Source: Thiomicrorhabdus sp041583835 (GTDB lineage Bacteria; Pseudomonadota; Gammaproteobacteria; Thiomicrospirales; Thiomicrospiraceae). Taken from it: a stretch of DNA of 31,443 nt. The first letter of the stretch is position 1; the number at the start of each line of letters is the position of its first letter. Shown in pieces: positions 15,616 to 22,616 of the stretch. The notes below the pieces were generated by a model. The model searched no databases. It was not told where the DNA came from and saw only the letters and a program-made list of their open reading frames with translations. The stretch is taken from the NCBI RefSeq assembly GCF_041583835.1, contig NZ_JBFHFC010000027.1:1-31443 (forward strand), given 5' to 3'. The translations under genes were made by a program, and so were the position numbers.

Positions 15616-17661
15616 CTACTGCGATTGTTCGCGCATACTTTCCGCGGATTGATCACTTGCCATCACCAGGTTCAGATTCTGCTGAGTCAAATGGTTGATT
15701 TGATTCAAGGCGGTATGAATCTGATGAATATCAGATAATTGTCGCTCTGACGAGTTCACAATACTATCGACCTCATCGGTCACCTGACGGATCGACTCAT
15801 TAATCTGATTCAACACTTCCCCGGAACTTACCGCCAATCTCGTACCTTCGTTCACCCTTTCGACACTGTCTTCAATCAATGCTTTGATCTCTTTGGACGC
15901 GTCGGTGGATTTTTGTGCAAGGTTACGGACTTCGCCAGCGACCACGGCAAACCCTCTTCCTGCTTCGCCGGCACGCGCCGCTTCAACGGCCGCGTTAAGT
16001 GCCAACAGGTTAGTCTGGAATGCGATGCTGTCCATCAACTGGATGATGTCCGAAATCCGGTGACTCGATTCCTCAATTTTCTCCATCGCCAGAATACTCT
16101 GCTTCATGACCTCCTGCCCCTGATCCACTTGCGCTTGAACCTCAGTGGTCGCCTTGGCCGCTGTCTGAGCTTGTGCAACCGTTTGTTGTGCGGAACTGCC
16201 CATCTCGTCAACGGTTTTTGCAGACTGGTTCAAAGAGGCCGCCTGTTCTTGTGCTTGCTCGTTCAGGGTCTGGGTTCCTTTGGATAACTCGACAGCCGCA
16301 CCATAAACGCTGTCCGATGCGTGCATCGCATGCGAAATGGTCTGTTTCAATTTATCCGACGAAGCATTGATTACCTGCTGGAGTTTCGCTAATTGGCCTT
16401 CAAAATGGCGGCTGGATCTTTGATTCAGATTACCACTGGCCTGCTCGGTCGCAATAAAGACAATTTCATCTATCGCCGCTTCCAAGCGTCCGGTGGATTC
16501 GTTGATATTCTCTTTCAAATTCAACAGGTCGCCCTGGGCATCGGATTCGACTCTGGCCGAAAAGTCGCCGTCATTCAAAGCGCTCATAACCTGATTGATC
16601 TCGCTCAATATCCGGTTTATGGAACTCATGGAATTGTCGACCTTGTTTCGGAAGCTCTCCTCTACCTTCGGATCCATTCTTATAGAGAAGTCGCCCTGAT
16701 CCAATCCGGACATGACTTTCTCTAGCTCCTGCATGGTGAACCGGACACTTTGAGCGCTGCCGTTAACGCCTTGCTTCAAGCGCTCGAAATCGCCTTTCAA
16801 TTCCGACTTGATCTCCTGGTCGAATTCGCCTCTGGCAATTGCACCGACAACGGTATTCGTCTCTTCGATGGTCAATTCCATCTGTTGCAGAAGTTCGTTG
16901 AATGAGTTCCCCATCTGGGCGATTTCGTCTTTTCCGGAAATCTCCGCACGGTGTTTCAATTCACCGGACTGACTCACCTCGTCGATGGTTTTCTGCAGTC
17001 CTAAAATGGAAGAAGTGATATTACGTGAAAGCAACAGACTCCCTAGCACCATGACAACGATCATCATGGAGAGAGCTGCAAACAGTATGGTCACCAATTG
17101 ATTGGCCGCAATATCGACGTCGAACAGGAGCGTATCCGCTTCCTGCAACTGACGATTAACGAATGGTTCCAAAACTTGTGCCAGGTTTTCAGCCTGTTGG
17201 TCGAAACTACCCATTATTTGGTTACCGGATTGAGGACCACCGGAAACGTAGGCGTTCGCCATTTTCTTGCCAACTTCGTACCAACTCTCGAACGCGTCGG
17301 TCAATCTTGCCAGCTCCTGAAGCATCTGAGGGTTGTCTTTATACAGCTCTTTATAGGCGTCAACGCCGTCCAAGAATCTTTGTCGCGCCTTCTCGGCTTC
17401 GTCAAAACCGTCGTTCAGACCATCCAATCCTCGCGTAGCGGAAATATCGGTCAGCCACTGCTGAACTTCAACCACATCACGGTCCATCTCTTTGGCCGTC
17501 ATGGCAAATGGAACACTTTGGTTTTTTGCCTGGTCAATTTTTTCGACAACGGTTTCAATCTGATTAAAAATGAATATGGATCCGATCACTGAAAGCAAAG
17601 CCAACAAACCGATCGGCAAAATAATCTTGTGACTTATTTTATTTAATCTCAATAGAGCCAT
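15616..17661 (-). CDS. Methyl-accepting chemotaxis protein with multiple HAMP-like repeats
   Basis: This inner-membrane chemoreceptor should signal to CheA/CheW. The 681-residue protein has TM1 (about 13-33), a helical periplasmic sensor region (34-186), TM2 (187-212), a canonical HAMP domain (213-262) and then repeated HAMP-like units with the signature G-(E/D)-F or G-N-L near 278, 323, 366 and 410. The cytoplasmic coiled coil follows, with the highly conserved tip near 543-580 (AFQTNLLALNAAVEAARAGE). No CheR-tethering pentapeptide ends the protein. The ligand cannot be deduced. A GGAGG Shine-Dalgarno lies 11 bases before the ATG, slightly far. No sigma-28 promoter is visible. It is monocistronic and convergent with gltD. 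Confidence 0.93.
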   Translation of the reverse strand: MALLRLNKISHKIILPIGLLALLSVIGSIFIFNQIETVVEKIDQAKNQSVPFAMTAKEMDRDVVEVQQWLTDISATRGLDGLNDGFDEAEKARQRFLDGVDAYKELYKDNPQMLQELARLTDAFESWYEVGKKMANAYVSGGPQSGNQIMGSFDQQAENLAQVLEPFVNRQLQEADTLLFDVDIAANQLVTILFAALSMMIVVMVLGSLLLSRNITSSILGLQKTIDEVSQSGELKHRAEISGKDEIAQMGNSFNELLQQMELTIEETNTVVGAIARGEFDQEIKSELKGDFERLKQGVNGSAQSVRFTMQELEKVMSGLDQGDFSIRMDPKVEESFRNKVDNSMSSINRILSEINQVMSALNDGDFSARVESDAQGDLLNLKENINESTGRLEAAIDEIVFIATEQASGNLNQRSSRHFEGQLAKLQQVINASSDKLKQTISHAMHASDSVYGAAVELSKGTQTLNEQAQEQAASLNQSAKTVDEMGSSAQQTVAQAQTAAKATTEVQAQVDQGQEVMKQSILAMEKIEESSHRISDIIQLMDSIAFQTNLLALNAAVEAARAGEAGRGFAVVAGEVRNLAQKSTDASKEIKALIEDSVERVNEGTRLAVSSGEVLNQINESIRQVTDEVDSIVNSSERQLSDIHQIHTALNQINHLTQQNLNLVMASDQSAESMREQSQ

Positions 17662-17742
17662 GAATCAGTGTGCCTCCAAATAAATAGCCCAACCAATGAA
17701 AATACTAAATGGCATTGTAACACCGGCTAATATTTAAAAATA

Positions 17743-17757
17743 TTTCCTCTTAGGAAA
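17743..17757. repeat. Small inverted repeat upstream of the chemoreceptor gene
   Basis: TTTCCT and AGGAAA form a 6-bp stem with a 3-base loop in the 266-bp divergent gap (17662-17927). An AT-rich near-palindrome lies just to its left (about 17729-17745). Function unknown. Confidence 0.4.
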
Positions 17758-17861
17758 AAACAAAGAAAATCGAATACTTACATTGTGTCTAAGTCTGTTT
17801 TTACAGCTGCGAAATGTCTCTCAAGGTATAAAAAATCTATTAAATATTAATCATAAATACG

Positions 17862-17892
17862 TATACTGTAGTCCATGACACGCTTGAAGCGT
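17862..17892 (+). promoter_or_regulatory. Candidate promoter and overlapping operator of the GlsB-type gene
   Basis: A -10 TATACT (17862-17867) has no good -35, which would be tolerated by a stress sigma factor or require an activator. Just downstream lies the perfect odd palindrome ACGCTT-G-AAGCGT (17880-17892). Its one-base centre cannot form an RNA loop, so a protein-binding site is more likely. Confidence 0.4.
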
Positions 17893-17927
17893 CAAAAACA
17901 ACCTATAAATAACGAAGGGTAAATCAC

Positions 17928-18170
17928 ATGAATATCATTATTTTCTTACTCATTGGCGCCGTCGCGGGATGGTTAGCGGGTACTTTCATGAAAGGCGGCG
18001 GTTTCGGACTGCTTGGTAATATCGTTGTCGGGATTGTCGGTGCCATTATCGGCGGCTTTGTATTCGGCTTGCTCAGCATTTCCGCCAACGGGTTAATCGG
18101 TTCGATCATCACCGCCACACTCGGCGCCGTACTGTTGCTTTATATCGTCAAACTGGTTAAAAAAGCTTAA
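17928..18170 (+). CDS. GlsB/YeaQ/YmgE-family small membrane protein
   Basis: The 80-residue protein is almost entirely hydrophobic, with three predicted transmembrane helices (about 2-21, 27-48 and 53-75) rich in glycine, and a short basic C-terminus (KLVKKA). The pattern GAVAGWLAG...GGGFGLLGNIVVGIVGAIIGG is typical of the GlsB/YeaQ/YmgE family, once called transglycosylase-associated proteins. E. coli members are linked to stress or stationary phase, but the biochemical function is unknown. AAGGG precedes the ATG. It has its own candidate promoter and is separated from pit by 244 bp, so it is probably monocistronic. Confidence 0.88.
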   Translation: MNIIIFLLIGAVAGWLAGTFMKGGGFGLLGNIVVGIVGAIIGGFVFGLLSISANGLIGSIITATLGAVLLLYIVKLVKKA

Positions 18171-18189
18171 GAGTTCCTCTTCTTCTAAA

Positions 18190-18227
18190 GTTGACTGACT
18201 TGTCTAAACGAATGCCTGTCAGTCAAC
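18190..18227 (+). terminator. Inverted repeat after the GlsB-type gene, possible terminator
   Basis: A perfect 10-bp inverted repeat (GTTGACTGAC, 18190-18199, and GTCAGTCAAC, 18218-18227) with an 18-base loop starts 19 bp past the stop codon. There is no T-run after it, so it is an imperfect terminator or a regulatory or stabilising hairpin. Confidence 0.5.
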
Positions 18228-18341
18228 GAATACTTCTCCCCAAACCACTCTCATTCCCGCACACTCAACTTTCGACTCTTTTGCACAAACCACGCGTTTT
18301 ATAAAGCCGAATGAAATTACGCATAACAATTACCTTCTCGA

Positions 18342-18361
18342 ACTTTTTTGTTAAGATTCAT
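18342..18361 (+). promoter_or_regulatory. Extended -10 promoter of pit
   Basis: TGTTAAGAT (18349-18357) fits an extended -10 element (TGn plus a -10 hexamer). The 20-base stretch from 18342 recurs with one change at 20128-20147, in front of the SDR gene. It lies 54 bp before the pit start. Confidence 0.45.
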
Positions 18362-18379
18362 CCATTCGATTCAACACAC

Positions 18380-18424
18380 ATGATCCGAACCAACCCCAAC
18401 CTTCTCGACGCCCTATGGAACTGA
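18380..18424 (+). CDS. Possible 14-codon leader peptide overlapping pit
   Basis: An ATG at 18380 opens the short frame MIRTNPNLLDALWN, which stops at 18422-18424, past the pit start codon (18415-18417). Pit has no visible Shine-Dalgarno, so translation of this leader could load ribosomes onto pit. The leader itself also lacks a clear Shine-Dalgarno. It may be chance. Confidence 0.25.
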   Translation: MIRTNPNLLDALWN

Positions 18425-19461
18425 GCTTTATACTTTTAATTTTAGTCGTCGTCACCGTGGCCTTATACGACTTCACCAACGGATTCCACGATGCCGCCGA
18501 CATGGTTGCCACCGCCATCGCATCCGGCGCCATGAAAACCTCCGTCGCAATCCTTATCGCCGGCTTCTTCACTTTCCTGGGACCGTTATTGATGGGATTG
18601 GCGGTCGCCGATACGGTGGGCACCTTCGTCGATATCGAGGGGGTTCACGTTCATCTGGCGCAAAGTCTGGTAATCGGCGCTTTGATGGCCGCCATTACCT
18701 ACAATCTCATCACGTGGAAGCTGGGTTACCCCTCTTCATCCTCCAACTCATTGGCCGGAGGATTGGTCGGTGCGGGTCTGGCGCTTTTAGGCAACCAGAA
18801 CATCAACTGGGGAGTAGATGCGTTAATCAACGGCCACCTCGAAGGCGTCATGAAAGTCGTCGCCGGCCTGTTCGCTTCCCCGTTTCTCGGTTTGCTGATC
18901 GGTTTTTTACTGATGAAGCTGTTTCTGAACGTATTCAGAAACTTCACCTACCGCATCCGCAACCTGTTTGTGGCTTCCCAATATTTCAGTGTCGCCTGGC
19001 TGGGGTTCTCGCATGGCGCAAACGACGCACAAAAAGGCATGGCGATCATCGGCATGATGTTGCTCGCTTCGGGTCAAACCCAAAGTTTCGAGGTTCCGTT
19101 CTGGGCAATACTACTCTGTACCTCCGCCATCACCCTGGGCACGTTTTTCGGAGGATGGCGCATCATCAAGACACTCGGATTCGAAATCTACCGTATTCGA
19201 GTTGTCCACTCGGTCGCCAACCAGATCAGTGCCTCCGTAGTGAATACACTGGCCACCCTGATCGGCGCCCCGACCTCCACCACCCAGGTGGTCACGGCGA
19301 CGTTAATCGGTAACGGTGCGGCGGAAAAACCGCGTCACGTCAACTGGCTCAAAGCCAAGGGCATTGTGGCGGGTTGGTTTTTGAACGTGCCGATTTCAAT
19401 GGCGTTGGGTGCTATTTACGCCGCTCTCATTTTCTACCTGATCGGAGGTAATCATGTTTAA
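18415..19461 (+). CDS. pit: PiT-family inorganic phosphate transporter
   Basis: This inner-membrane symporter imports phosphate (often as a metal-phosphate complex) with a proton or sodium ion. The 348-residue protein has about ten hydrophobic segments and the two family signature repeats, NGFHDAADMVAT (22-33) and GFSHGANDAQKG (197-208). In the first, Asp-Met replaces the usual Asn-Ala; the family does vary here. Length is that of short bacterial PiT proteins without the long central loop. The start codon is the ATG at 18415, which has no Shine-Dalgarno. The gene overlaps the DUF47 gene by 8 bp, the classic pit-DUF47 arrangement. Substrates other than phosphate (sulfate, for example) cannot be excluded. 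Confidence 0.92.
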   Translation: MELSFILLILVVVTVALYDFTNGFHDAADMVATAIASGAMKTSVAILIAGFFTFLGPLLMGLAVADTVGTFVDIEGVHVHLAQSLVIGALMAAITYNLITWKLGYPSSSSNSLAGGLVGAGLALLGNQNINWGVDALINGHLEGVMKVVAGLFASPFLGLLIGFLLMKLFLNVFRNFTYRIRNLFVASQYFSVAWLGFSHGANDAQKGMAIIGMMLLASGQTQSFEVPFWAILLCTSAITLGTFFGGWRIIKTLGFEIYRIRVVHSVANQISASVVNTLATLIGAPTSTTQVVTATLIGNGAAEKPRHVNWLKAKGIVAGWFLNVPISMALGAIYAALIFYLIGGNHV

Positions 19462-20083
19462 GTCTCTGCTTCAAAAGTACGTCCTACCGAAAGAGGTCGA
19501 CTTTCTCGGTGCCCTCAACCAGCACGCCCAGTCCATTAAACGCATCACCCATGAACTGCAAGCGTGCTTTATCGAAGGGGATGAAACCGGATGTAAAGCC
19601 ATCATAGAAGATCAGCATCAGGCCAAAAGCATCAGAGAGAGCAATATGAACGAATTGCTCAATAGCTTCATCACGCCGATCGACCGCGAATCCATTTTCC
19701 GCATCATCACTCAACTAGACTGGCTCGCCATCAGCATTCGCCACTTCATTATCGAAGCCAAAGCTTATGAAGTAGAGCAACTGCACAATGGTTACGGCGA
19801 AATATTTTTCCACATTTGTAAAAGCGCCGACCATTTGGCCAGCGGGTTTGAACAACTGATCGACAAAGAACACCTCGCTGTTGCAAACGAAGCTCAAAGG
19901 GTCAGAGACAACTACGATTCACTGGTCGATGTCTATGTGGAGAAAATGGCGCAGCTCTCCAAGAGCAACAACTTGCAGGAAATGTTCATTCACCGCGAAT
20001 TGTTGCTGCAACTTAAAGAGATCGGTAAGCGTTTCCAGATCTGCGCTAATTCGTTGGAAGACATTCTGGTCAAGATGAATTGA
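19454..20083 (+). CDS. DUF47 (PhoU-like) accessory protein of the PiT transporter
   Basis: The 209-residue protein is helical and cytoplasmic and resembles DUF47/TIGR00153 proteins, distant relatives of PhoU. They are nearly always encoded beside PiT transporters and are thought to modulate them. It has the usual beginning (MFKSLLQKYVLPKEVDFLGALNQHA), regularly spaced acidic and His residues in long helices (for example EDQHQAKSIRESNMNELL, near 53-70), and the usual length. A strong GGAGG Shine-Dalgarno lies inside the end of pit, and the genes overlap by 8 bp, so translation is coupled. A weak 4-bp GC hairpin with T6 (20116-20135) may be its terminator. Confidence 0.9.
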   Translation: MFKSLLQKYVLPKEVDFLGALNQHAQSIKRITHELQACFIEGDETGCKAIIEDQHQAKSIRESNMNELLNSFITPIDRESIFRIITQLDWLAISIRHFIIEAKAYEVEQLHNGYGEIFFHICKSADHLASGFEQLIDKEHLAVANEAQRVRDNYDSLVDVYVEKMAQLSKSNNLQEMFIHRELLLQLKEIGKRFQICANSLEDILVKMN

Positions 20084-20127
20084 TCCATCGCGCCGTAAAC
20101 TCTGTGCATTGAACACGCCCTCGGCGG

Positions 20128-20147
20128 ACTTTTTTGTTAATATTCAT
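20128..20147 (+). promoter_or_regulatory. Extended -10 promoter of the SDR gene
   Basis: TGTTAATAT (20135-20143) is a good extended -10 element. The surrounding 20 bases match the element before pit in 19 positions. The T6 run may double as the end of a weak terminator of the preceding gene. Confidence 0.45.
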
Positions 20148-20173
20148 GGATCAATCAATATTAGGAAAATCTC

Positions 20174-20884
20174 ATGAGACACGTAGTCATCACCGGCGGC
20201 AACAAAGGCATCGGACTGGCATTAACCCAACGCTTTGTGGAAGCCGGCGATAAAGTACAGATCATTGCGCGCGATTTCAGCAACCAGGAAGTATTCGATT
20301 ACCAGAACCACCCGCTGGTCACCTGCACCCAATTCGACTTAAGCGAAGTCGACAAACTGCCGGAACTGGTTGAACAGATCGAAAAAGTCGATGTGTTGAT
20401 CAACAACGCCGGACTGTTGCAGCCGATCACCTACGAAAACTATCCCGACGACCGCATGGATTACTCCCTGAACCTCAACCTGATCGCACCGGTCAAACTG
20501 ACCACCATGCTGGAAGAAAAACTGAACGCACCGTCCGACTACACCCCGCGCGTCGTCAACAACGCCTCCATTGCCGGACAGATCGGCCATCCGGACATCT
20601 GGTACGGCATCGCCAAAGCGGGACTGATCAACGCCACTAAAGCGTTCTCGAAAGCATTCCTGGGCAAGATCATCGTCAACGCCGTCGCCCCCAGCCCGAC
20701 CGAAACCGACCTGTTGCAAAGTATTCCCGAACACCGTCAGCAAGCGTTTCTAAAAAACACCATCAGCGGCCGTTTCGCCACCGCACAGGAAGTCGCCGAC
20801 ACCATGTACTGGCTCGGAACCGAATGCCCCGAATACATCAACGGCGTCTGTATCGACATCAACAATGGGTCTCTACCAAGGTAA
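20174..20884 (+). CDS. Short-chain dehydrogenase/reductase
   Basis: This is a 236-residue classical SDR with an NAD(P)-binding Rossmann fold. The cofactor motif TGGNKGIG is at 7-14, NNAG at 77-80, and the catalytic residues Ser132, Tyr144 and Lys148 (YGIAK) are in place. The substrate-binding loop after APSPTETD is typical. AGGA stands 7 bases before the ATG. The substrate cannot be named from sequence; family members reduce ketones, sugars, fatty-acid intermediates or pteridines. It has its own promoter and may be cotranscribed with the membrane protein and nitroreductase that follow. Confidence 0.88.
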   Translation: MRHVVITGGNKGIGLALTQRFVEAGDKVQIIARDFSNQEVFDYQNHPLVTCTQFDLSEVDKLPELVEQIEKVDVLINNAGLLQPITYENYPDDRMDYSLNLNLIAPVKLTTMLEEKLNAPSDYTPRVVNNASIAGQIGHPDIWYGIAKAGLINATKAFSKAFLGKIIVNAVAPSPTETDLLQSIPEHRQQAFLKNTISGRFATAQEVADTMYWLGTECPEYINGVCIDINNGSLPR

Positions 20885-20892
20885 CCATTCAC

Positions 20893-21378
20893 ATGGCAAT
20901 GCACAAAGAAAGAACTACGCATGGAGAACCTGAAAAAATTGATTCAATTATGCGTAACTCCTATGATGACTTCGTCAGAATGGAGAGACGCAACCTGTTA
21001 GCTATTTCCAGCGCGATAATTTTTGCTTTTTGGAGTAACGTTTCTGGTGAAATCGATTTTTTTGGACTGAAATTTACAGGCATCGACCCCTCTTTTCTGT
21101 TTGGCATTTTATTTCTCATATGTCTGTATTTCTTGATTGCATTTTCTATCTACGCCTATCCTGGATATAGAACAGCTAGACAGGAGTGGAAAGAGCAAAC
21201 GTCCCATCTAGGAAGCATAGCCTTCGAGAAAAGCCTATTTCAGCGCTTATTTTGTAAAGCTAATCTATCAAGCCTCAGATATATGACATGGCTGCACTTT
21301 ACCTATGCATTTCCAATTGCTATAGGTTTTTTGTCCCTATTACTTTGTATCTACCGTTTTATTTATCAAGGTTACTAA
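20893..21378 (+). CDS. Hypothetical membrane protein, AT-rich
   Basis: I do not recognise this 161-residue protein as a named family. It has a charged N-terminus (1-33) ending in MERRNLL, a weak hydrophobic stretch (34-49), a strong transmembrane helix (about 67-89), a hydrophilic loop (90-130) and a second strong helix (about 133-157). The general pattern resembles uncharacterised accessory membrane proteins. The ATG at 20893 is chosen because it follows the SDR stop by 8 bp with an AAGG about 11 bases upstream; ATG at 20899 is an alternative. GC content by hand count over 20941-21360 is about 39%, against about 57% in a sampled line of the preceding SDR gene, which suggests recent transfer. 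It ends one base before the nitroreductase ATG. Confidence 0.72.
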   Translation: MAMHKERTTHGEPEKIDSIMRNSYDDFVRMERRNLLAISSAIIFAFWSNVSGEIDFFGLKFTGIDPSFLFGILFLICLYFLIAFSIYAYPGYRTARQEWKEQTSHLGSIAFEKSLFQRLFCKANLSSLRYMTWLHFTYAFPIAIGFLSLLLCIYRFIYQGY

Positions 21379-21379
21379 T

Positions 21380-22051
21380 ATGAGCATCGCCGTTCACCAA
21401 GCCATCCAACAACGTCATTCGGTTCGGGCCTTTACTGACAGCCCTGTCGAAACCCGTGTCATTCATCGCATTCTGGACCGTGCGCGCTTTGCGCCTTCGG
21501 GCGTGAACACCCAGCCTTGGCAGGTGTCGGTGGTGACGGGCGAAACCAAACAACGTCTGCAACAGGCGATATTGGACAAATTCCATACGGGCGAACGCGG
21601 CAAGATGGATTACAGCTACTACCCCGACGAATGGAAGCCGCCTTACAAACAACGCCGAGTCGAAACCGGCAAACGTCTTTACGGCGCATTGCAGATCGAC
21701 CGACAGGACAAGGAACGCCAAATGGCGCAATGGGCGGCAAACTACCGTGCATTCGACGCCCCCGTGATGCTGTTTTTTTGGATGGACGACTGTCTGCAAA
21801 CCGGTTCTTATTTCGACTACGGTATGTTTGTGCAAAACATCATGTTACTGGCCATTGAAGAAGGGTTGGCGACCTGCCCGCAAGGCGCTTTGGGCGAATA
21901 CCCGAATATCGTCCGCAGCGAACTCGGTTACGGCGACGACAAACTGCTGATCTGCGGTATGGCATTAGGTTATGAAGATACCCGCCATCCGGTCAACCAG
22001 TACCGCACCGACCGCGAACCGGTCGAGAACTTCACCCAGTTCTTCGAATAA
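21380..22051 (+). CDS. Nitroreductase-family FMN oxidoreductase
   Basis: The 223-residue protein belongs to the FMN-dependent nitroreductase superfamily, dimeric enzymes that reduce nitro compounds, quinones or flavins with NAD(P)H. The FMN phosphate-binding RHSVRAF (12-18) and the APSGVNTQPWQV segment (38-49) are clear, as is the C-terminal MALGYEDTRHPVNQYRTDR. An unusually Tyr/Lys-rich insertion (about 69-100, YSYYPDEWKPPYK) occupies the region over the active site, so substrate specificity is open. The Shine-Dalgarno AAGG lies inside the end of the preceding gene, only one base separating stop and start, which implies translational coupling. Confidence 0.9.
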   Translation: MSIAVHQAIQQRHSVRAFTDSPVETRVIHRILDRARFAPSGVNTQPWQVSVVTGETKQRLQQAILDKFHTGERGKMDYSYYPDEWKPPYKQRRVETGKRLYGALQIDRQDKERQMAQWAANYRAFDAPVMLFFWMDDCLQTGSYFDYGMFVQNIMLLAIEEGLATCPQGALGEYPNIVRSELGYGDDKLLICGMALGYEDTRHPVNQYRTDREPVENFTQFFE

Positions 22052-22063
22052 GATTTAAATACG

Positions 22064-22498
22064 ATGAATACGGCTTTTCGGGAAACCAACATTCTGGAAA
22101 AGCTGTTCACTTCGCTCGTCAATATCGGCGTCGCTTTTGTGATGCTGCTTCCTTTCCTATGGTTGAACTTCTCGACACTGGAATTGAAGTGGATTTTCAT
22201 CGGTCTGTTTTGGTTGGAAAACCTGATCTCGATTCTATTCTTTAACTACCGCCTGCCCGGCATGGCGTTACAGAATACCCACTGGAAACAGACTTATTCC
22301 AAACCGCATCAACTACTGCACGCCCTGCTGTATACGGCCAGCTTCGCCACCCTGCTATTTTGGATATGGTTTCCGGGCGACCTGTTACTCCTGAACTTAG
22401 TGTTGCTGCAACTGCCTTGCCTGCTACTGACAAAAACCACATTACACGGTTGGCTGTCCGGCGGGATGGTCGATGTAAAATCGCGCCTATCACCTTAA
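22064..22498 (+). CDS. Small multi-pass membrane protein, possibly RDD-like
   Basis: The 144-residue protein has four hydrophobic segments (about 15-35, 42-60, 87-105 and 107-122). The end (KTTLHGWLSGGMVDVK) and the RLPGMALQNT stretch loosely recall RDD-family membrane proteins, but the defining Arg and Asp residues in the first helices are not evident, so I leave the family open. It begins 12 bp after the nitroreductase stop, with no clear Shine-Dalgarno, and is likely the last gene of that operon. GC content is like the surrounding genes. Function unknown. Confidence 0.65.
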   Translation: MNTAFRETNILEKLFTSLVNIGVAFVMLLPFLWLNFSTLELKWIFIGLFWLENLISILFFNYRLPGMALQNTHWKQTYSKPHQLLHALLYTASFATLLFWIWFPGDLLLLNLVLLQLPCLLLTKTTLHGWLSGGMVDVKSRLSP

Positions 22499-22567
22499 AA
22501 ACATTACTAAAATGTGACACTTACACTTAATACGCAAAACCCCGTGCAAACCAAGCTTTTTTTGTTT

Positions 22568-22573
22568 TACAAT
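22568..22573 (+). promoter_or_regulatory. Candidate -10 element of the malic enzyme gene
   Basis: TACAAT stands 43 bp before the ATG, just after a T-rich run (22557-22563). The best -35 at proper spacing (GTGCAA, 22544-22549) is poor. The rest of the 118-bp gap shows no other signal. Confidence 0.35.
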
Positions 22574-22616
22574 CTATCCCTCTACCATTCGTTCAATGTA
22601 ACAAAGCGAGCAAACC

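Noticed and set aside
17704..17730. Sigma-54-like TGGCATTG near the chemoreceptor gene
   Set aside because: The required TTGC at the right distance is missing (CACCG instead).
18714..19313. 199-codon open frame overlapping pit in another plus frame
   Set aside because: Arg- and Pro-rich low-complexity translation, no Shine-Dalgarno, while the pit frame is strongly conserved.
20339..20743. 134-codon open frame antisense to the SDR gene
   Set aside because: Shadow of SDR codon use; Gly/Asp/Val-rich translation without motifs.
22510..22522. CRP-like half-site AAATGTGA before the malic enzyme gene
   Set aside because: Only one arm fits; the second arm at proper spacing matches about half its positions.
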